DNA from: Halictus rubicundus | Taxonomy: Eukaryota; Arthropoda; Insecta; Hymenoptera; Halictidae | Assembly (NCBI RefSeq): GCF_050948215.1 | Contig: NW_027489041.1 | Location: 1-64,000 of the forward strand | Direction: 5' to 3' | Length of the DNA stretch: 64,000 nt | Part shown: in pieces, positions 1-13,052 of the stretch | Numbering within the stretch: position 1 is the first letter of the stretch | Layout of the letters: every line of letters starts with the position of its first letter | Translations under genes and position numbers: made by a program | Notes under the pieces: generated by a model | Told to the model about the DNA's origin: nothing | Seen by the model: only the letters and a program-made list of their open reading frames with translations | The model's database searches: none

Positions 1-3000
1 TAGGATAGAGGATAGGATAGGATAGAGGATAGGATAGGATAGGATAGAGGATAGGATAGGATAGAGGATAGGATAGGATAGAGGATAGGATAGGATAGAG
101 GATAGGATAGGATAGAGGATAGGATAGTGATAGGATAGAGGATAGGATAGGATAGAGGATAGGATAGGATAGAGGATAGGATAGGATACGAGGATAGGAT
201 AGGATAGAGGATAGGATTGAGGATACGATAGAGGATAGGATAGAGGATAGGATAAGATAGAGGATAGGATAGGATAGAGGATATGATAGGATAGATGATC
301 GGATGGAGGATAGGATAGGATAGAGGATAGGATTGGAAAGAGGGTAGGATAGGATAGAGGATAGGATAGGATAGAGGATAGGATAGGATAGAGGATAGGA
401 TAGGATAGAGGATAGGATAGGATAGAGGATAGAATAGGATAGAGGATAGGATAGGATAGAGGATCGGATAGAAGATAGGATAGGATAGAGGATAGGATAG
501 GATAGAGGATAGAATAGGATAGAGGATAGGATAGGATTGAGGATAGGATAGGATAGAGGATAGGATTGAGGATAGGATAGAGGATAGGATAGAGGATAGG
601 ATAGGATAGAGGATAGGATAGGATAAAGGATAGGATAGGGATAGGATAGAGGATAGGATAGGATAGAGGATAGGAAAGGATAGAGGATAGGATAGGATAG
701 AGGATAGGATTGGATAGAGGAAAGTATAGGATAGAGGATAGGATAGGATAGAGGATAGAGGATAGAGGATAGGATAGGATAGGATAGAGGATAGGATAGG
801 ATAGAGGATAGGATAGGATAGAGGATAGGATAGGATAGAGGATAGGATAGGATAGAGGATAGGATAGTAGATAGGATAGAGGATAGGATAGGATAGAGGA
901 TAGAGGTTAGGATAGGATAGAGGATAGGATAGGATAGAGGATAGGATTGGATAGAGGATAGGATAGAGGATAGGATAGGATAGAGGATAGGATAGGATAG
1001 AGGATAGGATAGGATAGAGGATAGGATAGGATAGAGGATACGATAGGATAGAGGATAGGATAGGATACAGGATAGGATAGGATAGAGGATAATATAGGAT
1101 AGAGGATAGGATAGGATAGAGGATAGGATAGGATAGAGGATAGGATAGAGGATAGGATAGGATAGAGGATAGGATAGGATAGAGGATAGGATAGATGATA
1201 GGATAGGATAGAGGATAGGATAGGATAGAGGATAGGATGGGATAGAGGATAGGATAGGATAGAGGATAGAATAGGATAGAGGATAGGATAGGATAGAGAA
1301 TAGGATAGGATAAAGGATAGGATAGGATAGAGGATAGGATAGGGTAGAGGATAGGATAGGATAGAGGATAGGATAGGATAGAGGATATTAGGATTGAGGA
1401 AAGGATAGGATAGAGGATAGGAAAGGATAGAGGATAGGATAGGGTAGAGGATAGGATAGGATAGAGGATAGGATAGGATATAGGATATAGGATAGGATAG
1501 GATAGAGGATAGGATAGGATAGAGGATAGGATAGGATAGAGGATAGGATAGGATAGAGGATAGGATAGGATAGAGGATAGGATAGGATGGGATAGAGGAT
1601 AGGATAGGATAGAGGATATAATAGGATTGAGGAAAGGATAGGATAGAGGATAGGATAGGATAGAGTTACGATAGAGGATTGGATATGATAGAGGATAGGA
1701 TTGGGATACGATAGAGGATAGGATAGAGGATAGGATAGGATAGAGGATAGGATAGGATAGAGAATCGGATAGAAGATAGGATAGGATAGAGGATAGGATA
1801 GGGTAGAGGATAGTATATGATAGAGGATAGGATAGAATAGAGGATAGGATAGGATTGAGGATAGGATAGGATAGAGGATAGGATTGGGGATAGGATAGGG
1901 AAGGATAGAGATAGGATAGGATAGAGGATAGGATTGGATAGAGGAAAGTATAGGATAGAGGATAGGATAGGATAGAGGATAGAGGACAGAGGATAGGATA
2001 GGATAGGATAGAGGATAGGATAGTATAGAGGATAGGATAGGATAGAGGATAGGATAGGATAGAGGATAGGATAGGATAGGATAGGATAGGATAGAGGATA
2101 GGATAGGATAGAGGATAGGATAGGATAGAGGATAGGATTGGATAGAGGATAGGATAGAGGATAGGATAGGATAGAGGATAGGATAGGATAGAGGATAGGA
2201 TAGGATAGAGGATAGGATAGGATAGAGGATAGGATAGGATAGAGGATAGGATAGGATAGAGGATAGGATAGGATAGGATACAGGATAGGATAGGATAGAG
2301 GATAATATAGGATAGAGGATAGGATGGGATAGAAGATAGGATAGGATAGAGGATAGGATAGAGGATAGGATAGGATAGAGGATAGGATATGATAGAGGAT
2401 AGGATAGGATAGAGGATAGGATAGGATGGAGGATAGAATAGGATAGAGGATAGGATAGGATAGAGGATAGGATAGGATAGAGGATCGGATAGAAGATAGG
2501 ATAGAATAGAGGATAGGATAGGATAGAGGATAGAATAGGATAGAGGATAGGATAGGATAGAGGATAGGATAGGATAGAGAATCGGATAGAAGATAGGATA
2601 GGATAGAGGATAGTATATGAGAGGATAGGATAGAATAGAGGATAGGATAGGATTGAGGATAGGATAGGATAGAGGATAGGATTGAGGATAGGATAGAGGA
2701 TAGGGATAGGATAGAGGATAGGATAGATGATAGGATAGGATAGAGGATAGGATATGATAGAGGATAGGATAGGATAGAGGATAGGATAGGATGGAGGATA
2801 GAATAGGATAGAGGATAGGATAGGATAGAGGATAGGATAGGATAGAGGATCGGATAGAAGATAGGATAGGATAGAGGATAGGATAGGATAGAGGATAGAA
2901 TAGGATAGAGGATAGGATAGGATAGAGGATAGGATAGGATAGAGAATCGGATAGAAGATAGGATAGGATAGAGGATAGTATATGATAGAGGATAGGATAG

Positions 3001-6000
3001 AATAGAGGATAGGATAGGATTGAGGATAGGATAGGGATAGGAGGATAGGATTGAGGATAGGATAGAGGATAGGATAGAGGATAGGATAGAGGATAGGATA
3101 GAGGATAGGATAGGATAGAGGATAGGATAGGATAGAGGATAGGATAGGATAGAGGGATAGGATATGATAGAGGATAGGATAGGATAGAGGATAGGATAGG
3201 ATGGAGGATAGAATAGGATAGAGGATAGGATAGGATAGAGGATAGGATAGGATAGAGGATCGATAGAAGATAGGATAGGATAGAGGATAGGATAGGATAG
3301 AGGGATAGAATAGGATAGAGGATAGGATAGGATAGAGGATAGGATAGGATAGAGAATCGGATAGAAGATAGGATAGGATAGAGGATAGTATATGATAGAG
3401 GATAGGATAGAATAGAGGATAGGATAGGATTGAGGATAGGATAGGATAGAGGATAGGATTGAGGATAGGATAGAGGATAGGATAGGATAGAGGATAGGAT
3501 AGATGATAGGATAGGATAGAGGATAGGATATGATAGAGGATAGGATAGGATAGAGGATAGGATAGGATGGAGGATAGAATAGGATAGAGGATAGGATAGG
3601 ATAGAGGATAGGATAGGATAGAGGATCGGATAGAAGATAGGATAGGATAGAGGATAGGATAGGATAGAGGATAGAATAGGATAGAGGATAGGATAGGATA
3701 GAGGATAGGATAGGATAGAGAATCGGATAGAAGATAGGATAGGATAGAGGATAGTATATGATAGAGGATAGGATAGAATAGAGGATAGGATAGGATTGAG
3801 GATAGGATAGGATAGAGGATAGGATTGAGGATAGGATAGAGGATAGGATAGAGGATAGGATAGAGGATAGGATAGAGGATAGGATAGGATAGAGGGATAG
3901 GATAGATAGGATAGGATAGGATTAGGATTAGAGGATAGGAAAGGATAGAGGATAGGATAGGATAGAGGATAGGATTGGATAGAGGAAAGTATAGGATAGA
4001 GGATAGGATAGGATAGAGGATAGAGGATCGAGGATAGAGGATAGAGGATAGGATAGGATAGGATAGAGGATAGGGATAGGATAGAGGAGAGGATAGGATA
4101 GGATAGAGCATAGGGTAGGATAGAGGATAGGATAGGATAGGATAGAGGATAGGATAGGATAGAGGATAGGATAGGATAGATGATAGGATTGGATAGAGGA
4201 TAGGATAGGATAGAGGATAGGATAGATAGATTATAGATAGGATACAGGATAGGATAGGATAGAGATAATATAGGATAGAGGATAGGATAGGATAGAGGAT
4301 AGGATAGGATAGAGGATAGGATAGAGGATAGGATAGGATAGAGGATAGGATAGGATAGAGGATAGGATAGGATAGAGGATAGCATAGGATAGAGGATAGG
4401 ATAGGATAGAGGATAGGATAGGATACAGGATAGGATAGGATAGAGGATAGGATAGAGGATAGGATAGAGGATAGGATAGGATAGAGGATAGGATGGGATA
4501 GAGGATAGGATAGGATAGAGGATAGAATAGGATAGAGGATAGGGTAGGATAGAGGATAGGATAGGATAGAGGATAGGGATAGGATAGAGGATAGGTTAGG
4601 ATGGGATAGAGGATAGGATAGGATAGAGGATTAATAGGATTGAGGAAAGGATAGGATAGAGGATAGGATAGGATAGAGTATACGATAGAGGATTGGATAT
4701 GATAGAGGATAGGATTGAGGATACGATAGAGGATAGGATAGAGGATAGGATAAGATAGAGGATAGGATAGGATAGAGGATATGATAGGATAGATGATCGG
4801 ATAGAGGATAGGATAGGATAGAGGATAGGATTGGAAAGTGGGTAGGATAGGATAGAGGATTAGGATAGGATAGAGGATAGGATAGGATAGAGGATAGGAT
4901 TGGATAGAGGATAGGATAGAGGATAGGATAGGATAGAGGATAGGATAGGATAGAGGATAGGATAGGATAGAGGATAGGATAGGATATAGGATAGGATAGG
5001 ATAGAGGATAGGATAGGATAGAGGATAGGATAGATGATAGGATAGGATAGAGGATAGGATATGATAGAGGATAGGATAGGATAGAGGATAGGATAGGATG
5101 GAGGATAGAATAGGATAGAGGATAGGATAGGATAGAGGATAGGATAGGATAGAGGATCGGATAGAAGATAGGATAGGATAGAGGATAGGATAGGAGAGGA
5201 TAGAATAGGATATAGGATAGGATAGGATAGAGGATAGGATAGAGGATAGGATAGGATAGAGGATAGGATAGGATAGAGGATAGGATAGAGGATAGGATAG
5301 GATAGAGGATAGGATAGGATAGAGGATAGGATAGGATAGAGGATAGGATAGGATTGAGGATAGGATAGGATAGAGGATAGGATAGGATACAGGATAGGAT
5401 AGGATAGAGGATAGGATAGAGGATAGGATAGAGGATAGGATAGGATAGAGGATAGGATAGGGATAGAGGATAGGATGGGGATAGAGGATAGGATAGGATA
5501 GAGGATAGAATAGGATAGAGGATAGGGTAGGATAGAGGATAGGATAGGATAGATGATAGAATAGGATAGAGGATAGGATAGGATGGGATAGAGGATAGGA
5601 TAGGATAGAGGATATAATAGGATTGAGGAAAGGATAGGATAGAGGATAGGATAGGATAGAGGATAGGATAGGATAGAGGATAGGATAGGATAGAGGATAG
5701 GATAGGATATAGGATAGGATAGGATAGAGGATAGGATAGGATAGAGGATAGAATAGGATAGAGGATAGGATAGGATAGAGGATCGGATAGAAGATAGGAT
5801 AGGATAGAGGATAGGATAGGATAGAGGATAGAATAGGATAGAGGATAGGATAGGATTGAGGATAGGATAGGATAGAGGATAGGATTGAGGATAGGATAGA
5901 GGATAGGATAGAGGATAGGATAGGATAGAGGATAGGATAGGATAAAGGATAGGATAGGATAGGATAGATGGATAGGATAGGATAGAGGATAGGAAAGGAT

Positions 6001-6360
6001 AGAGGATAGGATAGGATAGAGGATAGGATTGGATAGAGGAAAGTATAGGATAGAGGATAGGTATAGGATGAGGATAGAGGATAGAGGATAGGATAGGATA
6101 GGTATAGAGGATAGGATAGGATAGAGGATAGGATAGGATAGAGGATAGGATAGGATAGAGGATAGGATAGGATAGGATAGAGGATAGGATAGGATAGAGG
6201 ATAGGATGAGGATAGGAGGATAGAGGTTAGGATAGGATAGAGCTAGGATAGGATAGAGGATAGGATTGGATAGAGGATAGGATAGGAGGATAGGATAGGA
6301 TAGAGGATAGGATAGGATAGAGGATAGGAGTAGGATAGGATGGATAGGATAGGATTGATA
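1..6360 (-). repeat. Left arm of a 6.3-kb inverted duplication (partner 18,966-25,326)
   Basis: Landmarks pair with reverse complements in the right block at a constant coordinate sum. GGAAAGTATA ends at 728, 1952, 3993 and 6047; TATACTTTCC starts at 24599, 23372, 21333 and 19280; sums are 25,324-25,327. AGCATAGGGT (4107-4116) pairs with ACCCTATGCT (21211-21220). TTGAGGAAAG (1628-1637) pairs with CTTTCCTCAA (23691-23700). The irregular ATAGATTATA (4226-4235) pairs with TATAATCTAT (21092-21101). A private GATGAT variant (4179-4184) pairs with ATCATC (21143-21148), a change absent from the related copy near 33,680. Differences are scattered single bases such as the CG at 189-190. The arm probably continues beyond the left edge, because matching is still good at positions 200-340. 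Identity was not computed. Confidence 0.9.
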
Positions 6361-6387
6361 GAGGATAGATAGAGGATAGGAGGATAG
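1..6387 (-). repeat. TATCC satellite block, inverted orientation (left block)
   Basis: The block is made of GGATAGGATAGA units on the plus strand, which is TATCCTATCCTC read on the minus strand. The general form is (TATCC)nTC with n mostly 2, less often 1 or 3, giving 12-, 7- and 17-bp units. The plus strand is almost free of C. Single-base variants such as ggattg, gatcgg, gaaagta and ggttag are spaced irregularly and act as landmarks. They show this block to be an inverted copy of part of the right block. The left end runs off the window. Towards the right end (about 5,450-6,387) single-base insertions and deletions become frequent. There is no gene in it: any open frame on the minus strand is a by-product of the stop-free 12-bp unit. 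Confidence in the repeat identity is very high. Confidence 0.98.
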
Positions 6388-6458
6388 ACTTCAGGCTAAC
6401 TCTTCACCTTCACTCTTGCACTGCACTTTGCTCACGTCACTCTTCACCGACACTTCAC
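6388..6458. other. Degenerate junction between inverted TATCC and TTCAC satellites
   Basis: Between the last recognisable GGATA unit and the first regular TTCAC unit lie about 70 bases that fit neither array cleanly. They include ACTTCAGGCTAACTCTTCAC, TTGCACTGCACTTTGC and CACGTCAC. G is more common here than anywhere to its right. The first half may hold a few bases of unrelated sequence at the breakpoint, and the second half looks like decayed TTCAC units. This is the exact place where the plus strand changes from C-free to almost G-free. Confidence 0.8.
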
Positions 6459-9400
6459 TTCTTCACTTCACTTCACTCTTCACTTCACTTCACTCTTCAC
6501 TTCACTTCACTCTTCACTTCACTCTTCACTTCACTTCACTCTTCACTTCACTTCACTCTTCACTTCACTCATCACTTCACTTCACTCTTCACTTCACTTC
6601 ACTCTTCACTTCATTTCACTCTTCACTTCACTTCACTCTTCACTCCACTTCACTCTTCACTTCACTTCACTCTTCACTTCACTTCACCCTTCACCCTTCA
6701 CTTCACTTCACTCTTCACTTCACTTTACTCTTCACTTCACTTCACTCTTCACTTCACTTCACTCTTCACACCACTTCAATCTTCCCTTCACTTCACTCTT
6801 CACTTCACTTCACTCTACACCTCACTCTTCAATTCACATCACTCTTCACTTCAATCTTCACCTCACTCTTCACTTCACTCTTCACTTCACTTCACTCTTC
6901 ACTTCACTGTCACTCTCCACTTCACTCCTCACTTCACTTCACTCTTCACTTCACTTTACTCTTCACTACACATCACTCTTCACTTCACTCCACTCTTCAC
7001 TTCACTTCAAGTCTTCACTTCACTTCACTCTTCACTGTCAATTTTCACTTCACTCTTCACTTCACTCTTCACTTCACTCTTCACTTCACTTCACTCTTCA
7101 CTTCACTTCACCCTTCACTTCACTTCACTTCACTCTTCACTTCACTTCACCCTTCACTTCACTTCACTTCACTCTTCACTTCACTTCACTCTTCACGTTC
7201 CTTCACTCTTCACTTCACTTCACTCTTCACTTCAATTCACTCTTCCCTACACTTCACTCTTCACTTCACTTCACTCTTGCACTCTTCCCTCTTCACTTCA
7301 CTTCACTTCACTCTTCACTTCACTTCACTCTCACTTCACTTCACTCTTCACTTCACTTCACTCTTCACTTCACTTCACTTCACTTCACTTCACTCTTCAC
7401 TTCACTTCACTCTTCACTTCACTTCACTCTTCACTTCAATTCACTCTTCACTTCACTCTTCACTTCACTTCACTCTTCACTTCACTCTTCACTCTTCCCT
7501 CTTCACTTCACTTCACTTCACTCTTCACTTCACTTCACTCTTCACTTCACTTCACTCTTCACTTCACTTCACTCTTCACTTCACTTCACTTGCACTTCAC
7601 TTCACTCTTCACTTCACTTCACCCTTCACTTCACTTCACTCTTCACCACACTTCACTCTTCACTTCATTTCACTCTTCACTTCACGTCACTCTTCACTTC
7701 ACTCTTCACTTCACTTCACTCTTCACTTCACTTCACTCTTCACTTCACTTCACTCTTCACTTCACTTCACTTCACCCTTCACTTCACTTCACTCTTCACC
7801 ACACTTCACTCTTCACTTCATTTCACTCTTCACTTCACTTCACTCTGCACTTCACTCTTCACTTCACTTCACTCTTCACTTCACATCACTCTTCACTTCA
7901 CTTCACTCTTCACTTCACTTCATTCTTCACTCCACTTCACTCTTCACTTCACTTCACTCTTCACTTCACTTCACTCTTCACTTCACTCCTCACTTCACTT
8001 CACGCTTCACTCACTTCACTCTTCACTCCACTTCACTCTTCACTTCACTTCACTCTTCACTTCACTTCACTCTCCACTTCACTCCTCACTTCACTTCACT
8101 CTTCACTACACATCACTCTTCACTTCACTCCACTCTTCACTTCACTTCAATCTTCACTTCACTTCACTCTTCACTTCAATCTTCACTTCACTCTTCACTT
8201 CACTTCACTCTTCACTTCACTCATCACTTCACTTCACTCTTCACTTCACATCACTCTTCACTTCACTTCACTCTTCACTTCACTTCAGTCTTCACTCCAC
8301 TTCACTCTTCACTTCACTTCACTCTTCACTTCACTTCACTCTTCACTGCACTCCTCACTTCACTTCACTCTTCACTTCACTTCACTCTTCACTCCACTTC
8401 ACTCTTCACTTCACTTCACTCTTCACTTCACTTCACTCTCCACTTCACTCCTCACTTCACTTCACTCTTCACTACACATCACTCTTCACTTCACTCCACT
8501 CTTCACTTCACTTCAATCTTCACTTCACTTCACCCTTCACTTCACTTCACTCTTCACTTCACTCTTCACTTCACTCTTCACTTCACTTCACTCTTCACTT
8601 CACTTCACTCTTCACTTCATTTCACTCTTCACTTCACTTCACTCTTCACTCCACTTCACTCTTCACTTTACTTCACTCTTCACTTCACTTCACTCTTCAC
8701 TTCACTTCACTCTTCACTTCACTTCATTTCACTCTTCACTTCACTTCACTCTTCACACCACTTCAATCTTCCCTTCACTTCACTCTTCACTTCACTTCAC
8801 TCTACACCTCACTCTTCAATTCACATCACTCTTCACTGTCAATCTTCACCTCACTCTTCACTTCACTCTTCACTTCACCTCACTCTTCACTTCACTTCAC
8901 TCTTCACATCACTTCACTCATCACTTCACTCTTCACTTCACTTTCACTCTTCACTTCAATTCCCTATTTACTTCACTTCACTCTTCACTTCACTTCACTC
9001 TTCACTTCACTTCACTCTTCACTTCACTTCACTCTTCACTTCACTTCACTCTTCACTCCACTTCACTCTTCACTTCACTTCACTCTTCACTTCACTCCTC
9101 ACTTCACTTCACTCTTCACTTCACTTCACTCTTCACTCCACTTCACTCTTCACTTCACGTCACTCTTCACTTCACTTCACTCTCCACTTCACTCCTCACT
9201 TCACTTCACTCTTCACTTCACTTTACTCTTCACTACACATCACTCTTCACTTCACTGCCACTCTTCACTTCACTTCAATCTTCACTTCACTTCACTCTTC
9301 ACTTCAATTTTCACTTCACTCTTCACTTCACTCTTCACTTCACTCTTCACTTCACTTCACTCTTCACTTCACTTCACCCTTCACTTCACTTCACTTCACT

Positions 9401-11049
9401 CCTCACTTCACTTCACTCTTCACTTCCCTTCACTCTTCACTTCACTTCACTCTCACTTCAATTCACTCTTCCCTACACTTCACTCTTCACTTCACTTCAC
9501 TCTTCACTCTTCACTCTTCACTCTTCACTTCACTTCACTTCACTCTTCACTTCACTTCACTCTTCACTTCACTTCACTCTTCACTTCACTTCACTCTTCA
9601 CTTCACTTCACTCTTCACTTCACTTCACTTCACTCTTCACTTCACTTCACTCTTCACTTCACTTCACTTCACTCTTCACTTCACTTCACTCTTCACTTCA
9701 CTTCACTCTTCACTTCAATTCACTCTTCACTTCACTCTTCACTTCACTTCACTCTTCAATTCACTTCACTCTTCACTTCACTTCACTCTTCACTTCACTT
9801 CACCCTTCACTTCACTTCACTCTTCACCACACTTCACTCTTCACTTCATTTCACTCTTCACTTCACTTCACTCTTCACTTCACTCTTCACCTCACTCTTC
9901 ACTTCACTGCTTCACTTCACCTCACTCTTCACTTCACTTCACTCTTCACATCACTTCACTCATCACTTCATTCTTCACTTCACTTCACTCTTCACTTCAA
10001 TTCCCTCTTTACTTCACTTCACTCTTCACTTCACTTCACTCTTCACTTCACTTCACTCTTCACTTCACTTCACTCTTCACTTCACTTCACTCTTCACTCC
10101 ACTTCACTCTTCACTTCACTTCACTCTTCACTTCACTCCTCACTTCACTTCACTCTTCACTTCACTTCACTCTTCACTCCACTTCACTCTTCACTTCACT
10201 TCAATCTTCACTTCACTTCACTCTTCACTTCAATCTTCACTTCACTCTTCACTTCACTCTTCACTTCACTTCACTCTTCACTTCACTTCACCCTTCACTT
10301 CACTTCACTTCACTCTTCACTTCACTTCACTCTTCACTTCCCTTCACTCTTCACTTCACTTCACTCTTCACTTCACTTCACTCTTCACTGCACTTCACCC
10401 TTCACTTCACTTCACTCTTCACTTCAATCTTCACCTCACTCTTCACTTCACTCTTCACTTCACTTCACTCTTCACTTCACTTCACTCTTCACTTCACTTC
10501 ACTCTTCACTTCACATCACTCTTCACTTCACCTCACTCTTCACTTCACTGCACTTCACTCTTCACTTCACTTCACTCTTCACTTCACTTCACTCTTCACT
10601 CTTAACTTCACTTCACTCTTCACTTCACTTCACTCTTCACTTCAATCACTCTTCACTTCACTCTTCACTTCACTTCACTCTTCACTTCACTTCACTCTTC
10701 ACTTCACTTCACTCTTCACCTCACTTCACTCTTCACTTCACTTCACCCTTCACTTCACTTCACTCTTCACCACACTTCACTCTTCACTTCACTTCACTCT
10801 TCACTTCACTCTTCACTTCACTTCACTCTTCACTTCACTTCACTCTTCACTTCAATCATCACTTCACTTCACTCTTCACTTCACTTCACTCTTCACTTCA
10901 TTTCACTCTTCACTTCACTTCACTCTTCACTCCACTTCACTCTTCACTTCACTTCACTCTTCACTTCACTTCACCCTTCACTTCACTTCACTCTTCACTT
11001 CACTTTACTCTTCACTTCACTTCACTCTTCACTTCACTTCACTCTTCAC

Positions 11050-11160
11050 ACCACTTCAATCTTCCCTTCACTTCACTCTTCACTTCACTTCACTCTTCAC
11101 TTCACTAAACTCTTCACTTCACTTCACTCTTCACTTCACTTCACACTTCACACTTCACTT
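11050..11160 (+). repeat. TTCAC higher-order repeat copy 1 (partner about 12,023-12,133)
   Basis: A run of ordered variants (CACACCACTTCAATCTTCCC, then CACTAAACTC, then CACACTTCACACTTCAC) occurs here and again 973 bp downstream; CTAAAC is at 11,105 and 12,078. Order and spacing agree, so this is a duplicated higher-order segment and not chance reuse of variants. The duplicated stretch probably begins well before 11,050 and its limits were not fixed. Confidence 0.8.
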
Positions 11161-12022
11161 CACTTCACTCTTCACTTCACTTCACTCTTCACTTCACTTC
11201 ACTCTTCACTTCACTTCACTCTTCACTTCACTTCACTCTTCACTTCACTTCATTTCACTCTTCACTTCACTTCACTCTTCACCCCACTTCAATCTTCCCT
11301 TCACTTCACTCTTCACTTCACTTCACTCTACACCTCACTCTTCAATTCACATCACTCTTCACTTCAATCTTCACCTCACTCTTCACTTCACTCTTCACTT
11401 CACTTCACTCTTCACTTCACTTCACTCTCCACTTCACTCCTCACTTCACTTCACTCTTCACTTCACTTTACTCTTCACTACACATCACTCTTCACTTCAC
11501 TCCACTCTTCACTTCACTTCAATCTTCACTTCACTTCACTCTTCACTTCCATTTCACTTCACTCTTCACTTCACTCTTCACTTCACTCTTCACTTCACTT
11601 CACTCTTCACTTCACTTCACCCTTCACTTCACTTCACTTCACTCTTCACTTCACTTCACTCTTCACTTTCCTTCACTCTTCACTGTCACTTCACTCTTCA
11701 CTTCAATTCACTCTTCCCTACACTTCACTCTTCACTTCACTTCACTCTTCACTCTTCCCTCTTCACTTCACTTCACTTCACTCTTCACTTCACTTGCACT
11801 CTTCACTTCACTTCACTCTTCACTTCACTCATCACTTCACTTCACTCTTCACTTCACTTCACTCTTCACTTCATTTCACTCTTCACTTCACGTCACTCTT
11901 CACTCCACTTCACTCTTCACTTCACTTCACTCTTCACTTCACTTCACCCTTCACTTCACTTCACTCTTCACTTCACTTTACTCTTCACTTCACTTCACTC
12001 TTCACTTCACTTCACTCTTCAC

Positions 12023-12133
12023 ACCACTTCAATCTTCCCTTCACTTCACTCTTCACTTCACTTCACTCTTCACTTCACTAAACTCTTCACTTCACTTCAC
12101 TCTTCACTTCACTTCACACTTCACACTTCACTT
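12023..12133 (+). repeat. TTCAC higher-order repeat copy 2 (partner about 11,050-11,160)
   Basis: Second copy of the ordered variant series, 973 bp from the first, with CTAAAC at 12,078. 973 is 81 units of 12 plus 1, so at least one indel outside the 5/7/12 register separates the copies. Confidence 0.8.
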
Positions 12134-12668
12134 CACTTCACTCTTCACTTCACTTCACTCTTCACTTCACTTCACTCTTCACTTCAGCTTCACTCTTCAC
12201 TTCACTCCTCACTTCACTTCACTCTTCACTTCACTTCACTCTTCACTCCACTTCACTCTTCACTTCACTTCACTCTTCACTTCACTTCACTCTCCACTTC
12301 ACTCCTCACTTCACTTCACTCTTCACTACACTTCACTCTTCACTTCACTCCACTCTTCACTTCACTTCAATCTTCACTTCACTTCACTCTTCACTTCAAT
12401 CTTCACTTCACTCTTCACTTCACTTCACTCTTCACTTCACTCATCACTTCACTTCACTCTTCACTTCACATCACTCTTCACTTCACTTCACTCTTCACTT
12501 CACTTCATTCTTCACTCCACTTCACTCTTCACTTCACTTCACTCTTCACTTCACTTCACTCTTCACTTCACTCCTCACTTCACTTCACTCGTCACTTCAC
12601 TTCACTCTTCACTCCACTTCACTCTTCACTTCACTTCACTCTTCACTTCACTTCACTCGCCACTTCAC

Positions 12669-12722
12669 CACACACACCCCCCCCCCCCCGTTCTTCTGTC
12701 TTCCCCTCTCGCTCAACACCTC
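12669..12722. other. C13 tract and short non-satellite island
   Basis: After the last TTCAC units comes CACACACA leading into 13 consecutive C (12,677-12,689), then G and about 30 bases of mixed pyrimidine-rich sequence (GTTCTTCTGTCTTCCCC begins at 12,690) before the ACACC units start. It is the longest homopolymer in the window and the least repetitive stretch inside the satellites. It may be a junction scar, a decayed spacer or a sequencing-collapsed tract. The true length of the C run is uncertain in most sequencing chemistries. No gene, promoter or terminator can be argued from it. Confidence 0.85.
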
Positions 12723-13052
12723 AACACACACCACACCACACCACACACCACACCACTCCACACACCACAACACACCACACACCACACCACACCACACACC
12801 ACACCACACAACACACCTCACCACACACCACACCACACCACACACCACACCACACCACACACCACAACACTCCACCCACCACACCACACCACTCACCACT
12901 ACCACACCACTCACCACACCACACCACACACCACTCACACCACACACCACACCACACACCACACCACACCACACACCACACCACCCACCACACCACACAC
13001 CACTCCACACCACCCACCACTCCTCACCACTACTACACACCACACCACACAC
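12723..13052 (+). repeat. ACACC satellite block, 12-bp unit ACACCACACCAC
   Basis: About 330 bases of (ACACC)nAC, with n mostly 2 and sometimes 3, giving the 12-bp unit ACACCACACCAC. Variants include CACTCC, CACAAC and CACTCACC. The complement reads GTGGTGTGGTGT, which resembles the loose TG1-3 pattern of budding-yeast telomeres, but the regular 5+5+2 spacing and internal position favour a satellite. An open minus-strand frame rich in V, W, C and G across here is only the translation of this repeat. This is the most GC-rich of the three arrays (7 of 12 bases, against 5 of 12 in the others). Confidence 0.93.

Larger units (their letters stand above)
6459..12668 (+). repeat. TTCAC satellite block, 12-bp unit TTCACTTCACTC
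   Basis: About 6.2 kb of (TTCAC)nTC, with n mostly 2 and sometimes 1, 3 or more, giving the 12-bp unit TTCACTTCACTC. Variants recur in a fixed order: CTCTACACCTCAC, CTCCACTTCACTCCTCAC, CTTCCCTTCAC, ACACCACTTCAATC, TTCACTACACATC and TTCCCTACAC. This shows a higher-order repeat layer on top of the 12-bp unit. CTCTACACC occurs near 6,813, 8,800 and 11,326, so large units of roughly 2.0 and 2.5 kb are present. G is rare on the plus strand. All three plus frames are stop-free because the unit is 12 bp, so an open frame of more than 2,000 codons exists without coding meaning; it would spell only F, T, S, L and H. No gene seen. Confidence 0.97.

Noticed and set aside
1..6387. Dense GATA transcription-factor sites
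   Set aside because: The core GATA occurs in every unit but is preceded by G, not the A/T of the usual WGATAR site, except in variants such as TGATAG. Any binding claim would be guesswork.
12677..12689. C13 as the poly(A)-like tail or terminator of a mobile element
   Set aside because: No element body, target-site duplication or terminal repeat is visible on either side.
12648..13052. Minus-strand V/W/C/G-rich small proteins
   Set aside because: Reverse translation of the ACACC repeat; two overlapping frames give equally simple polymers.
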